64,000 nt of DNA from Paramecium pentaurelia (taxonomy: Eukaryota > Ciliophora > Oligohymenophorea > Peniculida > Parameciidae), in assembly GCA_905183005.1 (NCBI GenBank), contig CAJJDO010000038.1, positions 440,814-504,813 on the forward strand. The letters run 5' to 3'. Both the position numbers and the translations under genes were made by a program. How positions within the stretch are numbered: the first letter of the stretch is position 1; each line of letters starts with the position of its first letter. The notes under the pieces were generated by a model. It did no database searches and was not told where the DNA came from. It saw nothing but the letters and a program-made list of their open reading frames with translations. Below, one piece after another: positions 48,582 through 59,566 of the stretch.

Positions 48582-49006
48582 TTTGATTAATTTTATTTAT
48601 ATATATAATATATATTTCACTAAATGTTTGTTTAAAAAAAAGAATGTTGATGTATGTTAGTGTATTAATGATTATGAATAATTTATGATTAGTAAGTTTA
48701 TTTTTTAAAAGTGAATTTTATATAATGCTATAGTTATATATTAATAAGGTAGTTTTAGATAGTATAATTTATAATAACATTATTAAGATTTTGTAATACT
48801 TTTTAAAAGTTAAGAAATTGTTGAATTTAATTGGATTATAAGAATTAAATCTAAAAAAGAATTAAAAATTGATGAAAATGTATCATTATAATATTGTTAC
48901 AAAATGAGTTAAAGCGCAAAAGTAATATTATTAATGATAAATATATAATATTAATTGGCGCCTATTTTATGAAATTCCCACGATTTGTGATCAATAATAA
49001 AAATAA
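48582..49006. other. Divergent intergenic region upstream of MCM7
   Basis: AT-rich spacer between the SHIPPO and MCM7 start codons, so it should contain both promoters. Two GC-rich islands stand out (see the regulatory entry). Otherwise nothing was seen. Confidence 0.6.
48911..48962 (+). promoter_or_regulatory. Two GCGC-core sites, possible E2F sites of MCM7
   Basis: AAAGCGCAAA (48911-48920) and TTGGCGCC (48955-48962) lie 95 and 45 bp before the MCM7 ATG. TTGGCGCC fits the E2F/DP core TTSGCGCC. Ciliates have E2F and DP homologues, and MCM genes are classic E2F targets. In such AT-rich DNA two GCGC cores within 50 bp are unexpected. The link is inference. Confidence 0.45.
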
Positions 49007-51340
49007 ATGGCAAAACAAAATAACAAGCGTCAATTTCTTGTACCTGAATATGCTTCAGAGTTAAGCAGTTTAAGTGAATTTCTTGCTGAGTTTCGTGACA
49101 ATTCAATAGTAGAAATTGATAATACTTATGGTTAACGCAAATATATGATTGAGTTGGTATGATATAATTGAGAGTAAAATAGTAAAAAATAGCAAACAGA
49201 TAAACTAATCGTATTGATATCTACTTAGAGGATCTTGAATATTTTTTTAATGATAGAATAGATTTTGTTAATAAAATAAAAACAAATACATTATCTTATC
49301 AAAGATTACTATATTAAGCTTGTGATGCTTTAATGCCTTAATAGACAAGAGATTTTGAATAAAATTTTGATTTATTTGATGATGAAATTAATGTTCAAAG
49401 ACAATAGAATATGGAATAAGATGGAAACAATAACTAATAGAAAAGACTTCCTCCAGAATTAATACGCAGATAGTAAATGAAATAAATAAATGTAGTCAAT
49501 TATTTATAATTCGTGGACCATAAACAAAATAATAAATCATGGCTATAAGAAATCTAAAGGCTTAATTGATAGGATGTTTAATTACAATAAAAGCAATGGT
49601 TGTTAGAACATCAGAAGTTAGACCTTAAATAATAGTTGCATGTTTTTCATGTGATGCATGTGGATATGAAAATTATTAAACAGTACATGGTAAGACATTT
49701 ACTCCAATGCTTGATTGTGCAAGTGATAAATGTAGAGATAATAGAGTGAGAGGAAGATTGATATTCAATCATGGCAGTTCTAAATTTATATCCAATTAAG
49801 AAATCAAAATATAAGAACTTAAAGAACAATTACCTAAAGGATCAATTCCACGAACATTTACAGTTATGGCAAGAGGAGATAGTAACATTAGAATATGTTC
49901 TCCAGGAGATATGGTTACTATTTAAGGTGTCTTTTTACCAGTTGAAAAAGAAGGATTCTTTGCTAATAAAACATCATTTTATAGTACTTATATAGAAGCA
50001 TTCCATATTAAAAGAGATAAAAAGAAATTTAAAGAAATTGATATTGAAAGTGTTAGTGGTCATAAGATTTTTGAAGATATTAAAAAATATCCATTTAGTG
50101 ATTTGTATATGAAATTAGCAAAATCAATTGCACCTGAAATATTTGGAATGGAAGATGTTAAAAAAGCATTATTATTAATGATTGTAGGAGGAGTAAGTAA
50201 AGAAATGCATGATGGATTAAAAATTAGAGGAGATATAAATGTTGCATTAATTGGAGATCCAGGAGTAGCCAAATCTTAATTATTAAGATATATATCTTAA
50301 GTTTCACCAAGAGGAGTTTATACTACTGGTAAAGGATCATCTAGTGTTGGTCTAACAGCTGCAGTAATTAGAGATCCAATTACTGGAGAGATGGCATTAG
50401 AAGGTGGTGCTTTAGTTATGGCTGATAGAGGAGTATGTTGTATTGATGAATTTGATAAAATGAATGAAAGTGATAGAACTGCTATTCATGAAGTAATGGA
50501 ATAACAAACTGTTAGTATTGCTAAAGCAGGTATTACTACAACTTTAAATGCTCGAACATCTATTTTAGCAGCTGCTAATCCTTTATATGGAAGATATAAT
50601 AAAAAATAGACACCACATCAAAATATAAATTTACCTGCTGCTTTATTATCTAGATTTGATCTTATATTCATTTTATTAGATGAAATTAATTAAGAAGCTG
50701 ATACTAAATTAGCATATCATATTGGTAGAGTTCATTAAAATAAATATAAGGAAAATTAGACTCAAGATTTATATTCAGTTGAAGAAATAACTACATTTGT
50801 TGCTTTATCCAAATAATATGAACCAATTCTTACTTCTGAAATACATTAATATATAGCTGATCAATATGTTGAAAGAAGAAAATAAACATTTGATAAAACT
50901 CTTGATGGATATTCTTATACTACTCCAAGAACATTATTAGCTATTATTAGATTATCTTAAGCTATTGTATTACTTATTTATTATTTTAGGCTAAATTATA
51001 ATTGGCTGATAGAGTCACTTAAAGAGATGTTGAAGAAGCTATTAGATTAATGGATATTTCCTAAGAAAGTGTTAGAAGAGCATAATAAATAGATGGTATT
51101 TATATTTATATTATCTTAGACACTGTATAAAGAAAGGATAAAACTGCTAAATTATATGAATTATTGTCATCATTATGTAATAAAAATAAAGGAACTATAA
51201 ATAAAGATTAATTTGTTAGATAAGCTATTAGTAAAGGATCTTAAATGTAAGAAATTGAAGAGTTTTTAAATACATACTCTTCACTTAATCAGATTTAAAT
51301 TCATGGAGATTAAAACGATAGAATTACTTTAGTATCATGA
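49007..51340 (+). CDS. MCM7: DNA replication licensing factor MCM7
   Basis: ATG at 49007, TGA at 51338-51340. Introns of 26 nt (49157-49182), 23 nt (49473-49495), 23 nt (50967-50989) and 24 nt (51096-51119) leave 745 residues. Order of features: an N-terminal helical domain, PPELIRRYQLF, a zinc ribbon (CFSCDACGYENYQ...LDCASDKC), then the AAA+ core. The core has SIAPEIFGMEDVKKALL, Walker A GDPGVAKSQLL, GKGSSSVGLTAAV, Walker B CCIDEFDKM and the SRFD arginine finger. A winged-helix C-terminus ends in NDRITLVS. The PEIFG...DVKKALLL block and the ELxRRY start identify MCM7 among MCM2-7. It is part of the replicative helicase. The last intron is stop-free and placed by homology. Confidence 0.95.
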
Positions 51341-51570
51341 CATTATTGTATTTTATATATTAATCTTTATTTTCCATTTCCTATATTATTCTAAATTATT
51401 TTGCTTAAATATTTAATAATATATTTCTTTAAGACTTTTAAATTAGTTTTACTTTCTATGCAATATAGAAATTAATTCTTTCAATGTTAATAGTTTCATT
51501 ATTACATTTCTTATTCCAGCTGGCTTTTTATACTTTTAAATTGCCCTTAGACGCATATTTAATTAAATTA

Positions 51571-52856
51571 ATGAATGAATCATCTACTATTTCTACTTAT
51601 CTTCGAACAGAGACAGATGAAGTCAAAGAATTCAGTAGTAACATAATGACTCAAAGAAAAAAAATTCCATAATTGAAAAACTTGATTTAACCTAGAAAAT
51701 CGAAGCAGATTAAATTCAATCCAATTATTGATTCTGTCCGTAGCAGTTAAAGTTAAAGATCTTCAAAAGGAAATGTAGCTCTTTAAACACACAATAACAA
51801 TATGCTATTTAAAGATTCTTTTGAATTGTTCTTAGATGGTAAAATAACTAGTATTGAATTACTGCAATTATCCAACTATCCTAGATTACGATAATAATTA
51901 ATGGAAGATCATGTTGATTAAAAAGGAATAAGTGTTTTGGGACCACTAGTAAGATTTAAAAATAAGTTCAAACATAAATAAGTTAGAAACACTAAAGATG
52001 ATAGAAGTGTCTATTTAAAATCCAAATTGCAAGGATTAAATAATTTAATTCATACAAGAATGATGTAAAAGAAGGATGATAATGAAACTCAAAGAAGATA
52101 AAATCTATAAAATGTTGGATTGTTTAAAACTATAGTAGATGCTTCTGAAGGAATTGAAGATAAATTAGCTTAAACTAAAGATCCTTTTAGTAAAAAGATT
52201 CCTTCAATTAAATCTCTTAAGACTATGACTGTCAGCTACGATGATTTGAAGCCAAGTATAATTAATATCTATTCAAAGTTATCAAAAATGCAAAAGAAAC
52301 ACCAGCAATATCAAAAATCTTTTTAAAAAACAATTTAACTGAATCAACCAAAAAATATATGGATGAGGCTTCAAGATAACAATATCTTAAGTAATAAGAA
52401 TTAAATAAACTTACTAAAATGTAAATTACAAAATAATCCCATTCTAAATTTTAATTATATAATAAGGATGTATTGACATCTAAAGATTTAGAATTATATG
52501 ATTATCTACACAATAAACCAAAACCTATTATTCTTAGAAATCATTTTACTGAAATGGATGAAGAAGCTATTCCTTCTCATGAAATTATTGCTTCTAAAAT
52601 AGGAAATCTAAGAGTCAAGAAGAGATATCATAAAATTGAATAAAAAATTCATGAAGATTTAGACAATGAATCTCATACTTCTTCATTATAATCTACATAT
52701 GAAATTCATCTAGATAATTTATATTCTTAAACTGTTGATTTAAAAAAACAACTAACAAAAAAGACTACTTTACCAAAGAAAGTTAAATAAATGATTAAAC
52801 TTGATGAACTTAATTAATAATCTCATCAAGCGAATACATTTAAATTGACACATTGA
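51571..52856 (+). CDS. Hypothetical basic protein
   Basis: ATG at 51571, TGA at 52854-52856. One 23-nt intron (52256-52278) leaves 420 residues. An upstream in-frame ATG at 51484 would add a hydrophobic 29-residue leader (LIVSLLHFLFQLAFY). I prefer 51571 because the sequence just before it is typical intergenic A/T, but a signal anchor cannot be excluded. The protein is rich in Lys, Ser, Thr, Asn and Gln with no recognised domain; the C-terminal half has some helical stretches (STKKYMDEASRQQYLKQQEL). It converges on the next gene with only 27 bp between the two stop codons. Confidence 0.65.
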
Positions 52857-52883
52857 AAAAATTATATTTATATATATATATTA

Positions 52884-55201
52884 TCAGATTTTTCTTATAT
52901 TTTATAGTCTTATTAAATGTCTTTCTTCAACATCTTTAATATTATTTAATTTTGCTGAAGAAACTTAAGTTTTTAGTTTATTTATTGCAAATTAATCACT
53001 TTGTAATTGTTCTTATAAAATTTTAATTTATTTTTTTAAATGTTAATTTGATTCTGCAACATCTTCATATTACTTTTTATACATTTTTTCTTCTGCCTTT
53101 TAGGTTTAATATAAAATTGCTTATTTACTTACATAATCTTCATATTATATTGTTTTACGAGTATATTTTTCATTTTATTCCTTCAATTCTTTAATCTATT
53201 CTTCCTATTCCATTAATAAATTTAATTAATCTTTTGCTTGATTTGATAGTTCATCTAGTTATTTTTATTATTCAATTAATAATTCTATTTTTTCTTATAA
53301 ATTTAATTAATTTTCTTAAGTTTCTGTTTATTTTTATTAAATTTCTCTTTCTAAATCTTTTTAGACATCTTCAAGACCTTAAATTTATGATTTTAAAGTT
53401 TTTATGATTAATTCATATTCATTTTTCATTTGCATTTCTTTAGATTCAAATTCTTAAATTTGCTTTTCTAAAGTGTTTTTAAAATGAGCTTACATAGAAT
53501 ATCGAATTTATTCCATTTTATCAGAGAATTCTCTTTATGTTGAATCATAATCTAATTTCAATTATTTAGATACTATTTAACAAGTTTATGTTGAAACTAA
53601 TTATAATTCTTTTAAAATTTATAATCTAAATGTTTCCATGTCCAATTTTAGACTTGAAAATATTTTTTACAAATTTTATTTGATTTTATTCTTTATTTCA
53701 TCCACCTTTAATTTATAATTTCTCAATTTCCTTTTATAAATTTTCTCTTAATCATTTTATTAAGTTTTTAAATTAGCTTAGTCTTATTAATTCTTTTTCT
53801 TATATCTTTCTAATTCTTCAGTTATATCTATTAATTTAGTTTCTAAAGATTTTATTTATTTATATTATGTTTCATTTTATTATTTCTATTATTTTGATCT
53901 ATTTTCCAAACATTATTTATCAATATTTAAAGTTTCATTTGTTTTTTTCATACTCTATATTTATTATCTTAATTGTGTTACAGTTTCTTATTCAGTTTTC
54001 AATTATGCTTTTACCTATTTATAATCCTTAACAACATGTTATTGTAATTCCCTTTCTTTTGTTAAAGCAACCTATTAATCACTTACAATCTATTCTAATT
54101 CTGTCAATTTTTATTATAAATTTTAAAATTACTCTTATTCTTTTAATTTATAACTATCTTATATTTAATTCAAATTTTGTTCAAATTCTTCAGCTAATTC
54201 TTATTTTTACTATAAAACATTTTCTTGCATAATATTCAATTTCTATTCTATCTCCTCTAAGGCTTCTTACAATTCATCTATTTATTTATTTTATTCCTTG
54301 ATAATATTTTATTTTTCTGTTCTATCCTCATCCATTTCTCTTAAATCATGTCTTAATGCAATACATTCTTAAATAGAACATTCCAATTAAGTTTTAGTAT
54401 GAGCATGTTCCTTCTTCCAATATAATTCTGTATGATCATCAAGTGCCTATTCAAAAATTGATTATAATCTATCACAACTAAACAAATTTCATACTTCATT
54501 AAAATATCTTAAGAATCACTTCTATGAGCTAAAAGTTTCTTCAATTCTTAATCTAATTTAATTTACTACATAGTTTATTGTAAGAGAGCTTTCATATTTA
54601 ATTAAAATAATATAAATCATTCACCATGTTTTAAGAACCCAATAAATTTATCCCTAAAACTAGAAAACTATTATTATCCTTCTAATATAAATCTATCTAT
54701 TCCAATATGGATCTATAATACTGTATTAAATTTACTTATTTATTCTTTTTTTCAGCTCTAATTAAATCCAAAAAACTTGTTAAAGTTTCTAATATTTACA
54801 CTTTTACTTTGAAAATTAGAATTGAAATTATTAAAAACATTTGTTAAAACTCTTTTATCAACTATATCATTAACATAATTCTGATATTATCTAATTTTAT
54901 TAGGAAAATCTTGAGTTTCTGATCTAAGATCATTATTAAATTCTAAAAAGAGATTCATGTTTTATTGTTAATTCTTCCATTTACAATTTCAATTAAGAAT
55001 TACTTAATTTTAGTTTTTTATTATTTTCCTTTAAGAACTTTAATTATTTCTTCTTAAGTATTTATAATTTAATAGATAGATGTAAATATGCATTAAAAAT
55101 TATTATATAAGAGCAGAATTATTAAATTCATATCTATTAGTTTCTTGTATTTCAATTTTCTTTTCTTACACAATTGGACTTTTTATTTTTTATTGATTCA
55201 T
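52884..55201 (-). CDS. Coiled-coil protein
   Basis: Stop at 52884-52886. The C-terminal ~530 residues are one uninterrupted frame of dense coiled coil (for example ALRHDLREMDEDRTEKQNI near its start and EEKMYKKQYEDVAESNQHLK near its end). Upstream exons were joined with introns at 54469-54494 (26 nt), 54547-54569 (23), 54589-54624 (36, unusual GTG start), 54789-54807 (19, very short) and 54974-55003 (30), giving a start at 55201 and 727 residues. The segment 54545-54680 is uncertain. An alternative start is the ATG at 54958. The N-terminal part includes NLFLEFNNDLRSETQDFPN and KTLTSFLDLIRAEKKNKQ. A structural, cytoskeletal role is likely, but no family was recognised. Confidence 0.7.
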
Positions 55202-56315
55202 TTTTATTTATAGAATTTTCTCTAAGAGTCTAATTATACAATATCCTTTTTATAATTAAGCAAATGCAGATTGAAAAATCTTGATGAATATCATTGCTTA
55301 ATTTTCGTTTTCTTTTATATCTACTTGTTATCAAATCATTATCAAAATCCTCCATTTTTTAATACCGCTCCTCAGAATTTAAATAATTTTATACTAATCA
55401 TAAATCAATATTAAAAATGATCAACTATTATTTTATAATTTTGTGAAAATCAACAAATAAATAATTTTATAATATTTTTGATCCTTTTTAGCAAAATTTG
55501 ATATTAATATTCTTAAAAAACTAATAGAATTAATTAATTAAATTTTATTTCTAAATGGAATGAATAATAAATAGAATTATTGAATAATATAATATATAAA
55601 TTTAAATAATATACTCCTAAACATATTAATCAAAAGAGAATATATTAATCATTAGAATAATAATATTTTTTATTGGTATGGATAATAATTCCAGCACTTT
55701 ATGAAATTGTTATCTATTATATAGAATGATCGAATGCTATATAATAATATTAACTTAAATGGAAAAAAATAATCTAGTATTAATAATATATATACATTCT
55801 TAAAGACTATGTTTATGGTTTACACTTTTCATTAAAAAATATTGGAAAAAGTTATTGAATAGATTGAGTTGGATAAAAAAATAATAATAATTAAAATTTG
55901 ATAGTTCCAACAGATTAGTAGAAAGGGATTGAGATTATTACATATGATTAATGTAATCTTATCTATAGATTTTGATTTAGTATTCACATTTAAAAATAGA
56001 ATTTTAAAACTTCTTTTTTAAAGTTGAAAACAAAATTGATTAGAGTCAAATTTATGTATTTAAAAATGAGTAAGGTCATCTTTAAATATTAAAATAATAT
56101 TACTATATTAAAGGAAGTCAAGAGTTGATTTCAAGTAATAATATTTATGCATTCTCCACAATAAAGTTTATTAGAGAATGAATAAGTTATAATAATTATA
56201 AAATATATGACTTTGTGCTTTAATATTATAATGACGTGAATGTTGAAATAAATTAGAAAATAGCATCAAAAAGTATTTTAGAGATTAGAATTGAAATTCA
56301 TAAATTTAATTAATA
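55202..56315. other. Intergenic; possible decayed coding sequence before the CDPK gene
   Basis: Over 1.1 kb without a supported gene. A minus-strand ATG at about 55354 opens a ~68-codon frame, too weak to call. On the + strand, 56180-56315 contains protein-like pieces (SKSILEIRIEIHKF), possibly a relic of another gene, with no start or consistent frame. Confidence 0.4.
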
Positions 56316-57919
56316 ATGGGTTGCGCTTCATCTGATTCTGCTTCAACAGATAATCCCAGAAAAAGAGAACCACAAAAAGAGTTTACAGGAGAAAAGATTT
56401 CATCAGAGATCTTTGTCGACTTAAAGGATGGCAATATTTATGAAGAGTATGAGGTCAGGTCAACTTTGGGAGAAGGAGCATTCGGTTGTGTAAAATTAGT
56501 AGCTCATCGTAAAACAAGTATTAATTGAAATAAACAAAATAGAAATGCCATATGCTATGAAATAGATGAAGAAATAAGGATTAATTAAGGAGGATTAAAA
56601 GATCTTATTTAGTGAAATGGACATTTTGAAGTTAATTGACCATCCTAATATTGTTAAGTTACATAAACTTTATTAAGACAATATCCATTATTATCTGATC
56701 ACTGAGTTATGTTAGGGTGGAGAACTATTCGATAAACTTGCATCTGAAAAGAACTTTACTGAAAAAAAGGCAGCTGAAATTATGAAATAAGTCTTATCTG
56801 CTGTGACATATTGTCATGAAAGGAAAATTATTCATAGAGATCTAAAATTGGAGAATATATTATTAGAAACTAAAAGTGCTAATTCAAATATTAAAGTTAT
56901 TGATTTTGGCACTTCTCGTAGAGTATAAGAAGACGAAAAATTAAAATTAAAAATTGGGACTGTATTTCTATATTTTAATCTTAAGTTATATTATATGGCT
57001 CCTGAAGTTTTTCAAGGTCAATATGATCTAAAAGTAGATGTTTGGAGTGTTGGTGTAATTTTATATATTCTTTTATGTGGATATCCTCCTTTTAACGGTG
57101 ATGACACAACTATTAAAAAGAAAATTTAAAAAGGAACTTTTGAATTCAACGGTATTAATATATATTCTAATTAATAGATACTGAATGGAGATCTATTTCT
57201 TAAGAAGCCAAAGATTTAATAACTAAAATGTTAAAACATGATCCTTAATAAAGAATAACAGCTCAATAAGCATTGTAAGATCCATGGATTTAATCAAAAG
57301 CTCCTAATAATCCAGTATAAGTCAATGCACTCAATAATTTAAAAGATTTTTATGTATAAAATTTAAAGATAAAATATAGAGTACATCAAAATTAAAGAAT
57401 GCAATATAATTATTCATTGTAACACAAGTTACAACATATTAAGAAAAGGAAGAATAATTAAAATAATTTAAAGCCATGGATACTGATGGAAATGGAACAA
57501 TCAGTCCTGAAGAATTAAAGAAGCATTATTCTAAATTTTATGGATAAGAGTAAGCTGAAAAATTAGTTTAAGAAATTATGAAATAAGTTGATATAAACTA
57601 ATCAGGATAGATTGATTTTAATGGTACTTCATTTAATTATGAATCCTATTAGAATTTTTAGTGGCTGCAGCAAATAAAGAAAAATTACTTTCTTAAGAAA
57701 AACTGAAATAAGTATTTTAGATGTTTGATAAAGTAATAATAATTATAAAAAATTTAGAATGGTGATGGTAAAATTTAAAGAGCTGAACTTTAATACATAA
57801 TGTCTGGTATTAAGATTGATGAAATATAATGGAAAAATATTTTAGAAGAATGTGATAAGGATAAAGATGGAGAGATTTCGTTAGATGAATTAATCACTTT
57901 AATGTAAAAACTAAAGTGA
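56316..57919 (+). CDS. Calcium-dependent protein kinase (CDPK), intact
   Basis: ATG at 56316, TGA at 57917-57919. Six introns (56518-56542, 56962-56985, 57152-57177, 57354-57379, 57624-57652, 57733-57757) leave 482 residues. N-terminus MGCASSDS carries myristoylation (Gly2) and palmitoylation (Cys3) signals. The kinase domain is complete: glycine loop LGEGAFGCV, the ATP-binding Lys in YAMKQM, catalytic loop IIHRDLKLEN (Asp167), DFG, YYMAPEVF and DVWSVGVILY. The junction region KDFY...LKNAIQLFIVTQV matches the CDPK autoinhibitory helix. Four EF-hands follow: DTDGNG, DINQSG, DKNGDG and DKDKDG. It should be a membrane-tethered Ser/Thr kinase activated by calcium, relevant to ciliary beating and exocytosis in ciliates. 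Confidence 0.95.
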
Positions 57920-57962
57920 TTTAAGTGAATTTGATTAATATTTTTTAAAAATAAATTAATAA

Positions 57963-58308
57963 ATGAAATCACTACTCTTTGGAACATTATTGTTTTGTTT
58001 ATCGTTAAGTTAATTAACATATGAAGAATGCAAAAGAGATTGTACTATGGATTGGTTAGATTGTACAAGTGGATGTGATAGTATTGGTAATCCATCATTT
58101 TGTCATTCAAATTGTTAGAAGTAATTAAAATATAATATATAGTATGGTTCATGGATGTTTAGATGAATGTCCAAAAATAATTTGTATTGATGAATGTCGA
58201 ATCTTATTGGAACAATGTCGTAAAAATGGAACAGGGATTTGTGAAGTTCATTTTAATTAGTGCAAATTGATCTGTGAAGATACTTATAATGAAAATTAAG
58301 ATATATGA
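57963..58308 (+). CDS. Small secreted cysteine-rich protein with six CX3C motifs
   Basis: ATG at 57963, TGA at 58306-58308. One 22-nt intron (58121-58142) leaves 107 residues. A signal peptide is clear (MKSLLFGTLLFCLSLSQLT). The remaining ~85 residues contain 14 cysteines, of which 12 form six C-x-x-x-C pairs: CKRDC, CTSGC, CHSNC, CLDEC, CIDEC and CKLIC. The even number and regular spacing suggest a disulfide-stapled helical array in the secretory pathway. No family was recognised; the twin CX3C proteins of mitochondria share the motif but lack a signal peptide. It lies 43 bp after the CDPK gene on the same strand. Confidence 0.8.
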
Positions 58309-58430
58309 ATAAATTTAATTAATATCTAGATAGACTATATATGTATCAAGATTATATTATTAATAATAATATATAATCAACATTAAAACGATGATTTTAT
58401 ATTCCGTTTTTGGTATTATTAAAAATAAAT

Positions 58431-59566
58431 ATGAAAACATTCATTGTGATTTGCCTCGTAGCAGCTGTGTTTGCTCTTGACACAAATAAATTCGCCGTGC
58501 TTCTCCAAACAGGCACAAGAGGAAACGATGCCGTCGAATCAGTTTACAATCTCTTAAGAGATTTAAAGACAGAAAATGTTAATGTGTAAGCTGCTGCTGA
58601 CAAAAAGAACAATACAGATGAAGGTATATCATTTATTCAATCATTCTAGAAATCTTTTCCTAAGTCATTGGTGATTTGACAAATGTTGCCTCACTCAACA
58701 AACAATAATGGGAATCACTTGGAGCAGTCAGAACAGATGTTGAAGCCTAAGTCAGGGTATGAACACTCATTAATTCATTAAGGATGGATATTCATGGTTA
58801 GCCTGGGCTGAAGCTAGACTTGCTGAAATCGAAAGAAGAAATGCTTAACTCCAAGACTAAAGATGTTGGGCCAATGGACTCTTTGTCAAATCACTTGCTG
58901 ATCATGCTGATGCCGTAGCAGTCGTCTAACTCTTATAATAAGATGTTGCTGGTTTCCTCACAAACAATGCTGGAGTTGAACTCGTTGAAAAAGCCCAAAC
59001 TATCGCCGATAAATTATCAGCATATAGCCATCTTTTCTAATAAGATGCCCTCCAAAAATTCTAATCACTTGCTGAAGTCAAGAGAGAAGGTACAACCGGT
59101 GAATAAGTCCTCTAAATCTTATATGACTTATAAGCTGAATTAGAATCAACTCTTGCTACCCTTTAAGAATAAGAAATTCATGCTGCCTTTGCACTTGCTA
59201 AATATGTCTCAGACACCAACGCTGAAGTTGCCTGGTTGAATTCAGAACATGAAAGAAGAACTGGTCTTGTTGAAAAATTAGAAACTGTACTTCAATTTTT
59301 TTAATTCCTTTATAGCAACTCCCAGCTGTCCTTGCCTAATAAGCCAAAGCACTCAAATTATGGAAGGATTCCTTAAACGCTGTTGCTGGAGCCACTGCTG
59401 ATTTAGAAGAGAAAAGAGAATTCTATGCCTCCGAAACTGCAAGAAGAGCCGGTACCAATTATCACAATAATCTATAGAGGAAAATGCCATTATCGATGTT
59501 GTCATCTAATTGTTCAAAGATTAAGTTAGATCCTTAGCTTCATAGACCAGTCTTGGAAGAAAGTGA
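58431..59566 (+). CDS. Trichocyst matrix protein (secreted)
   Basis: ATG at 58431, TGA at 59564-59566. Introns of 26 nt (58624-58649), 26 nt (58757-58782), 29 nt (59287-59315) and 26 nt (59452-59477) leave 342 residues. A signal peptide (MKTFIVICLVAAVFALD) is followed by helical halves with repeated Trp-containing blocks (DGYSWLAWAEARLAEIERR, AEVAWLNSEHERRTGLVEK, LWKDSLNAVAGATADLEEKR, FYASETARRAEEN). The Ala/Glu/Lys heptads and the AWLxxEHERR pattern fit the trichocyst matrix family, though this copy is diverged from the one at 45949-47019. Codon choice (GCC, CTC, ATC, GTC) is markedly less AT-biased than in neighbours, suggesting high expression. The last intron restores the ending DQVRSLASQTSLGRK. 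Confidence 0.85.

Noticed and set aside
55100..55354. Minus-strand ATG at 55354 beginning MEDFDNDLITSRYKR
   Set aside because: Short frame that does not connect to the coiled-coil gene without extra assumptions; a start at 55201 fits the downstream exons better.
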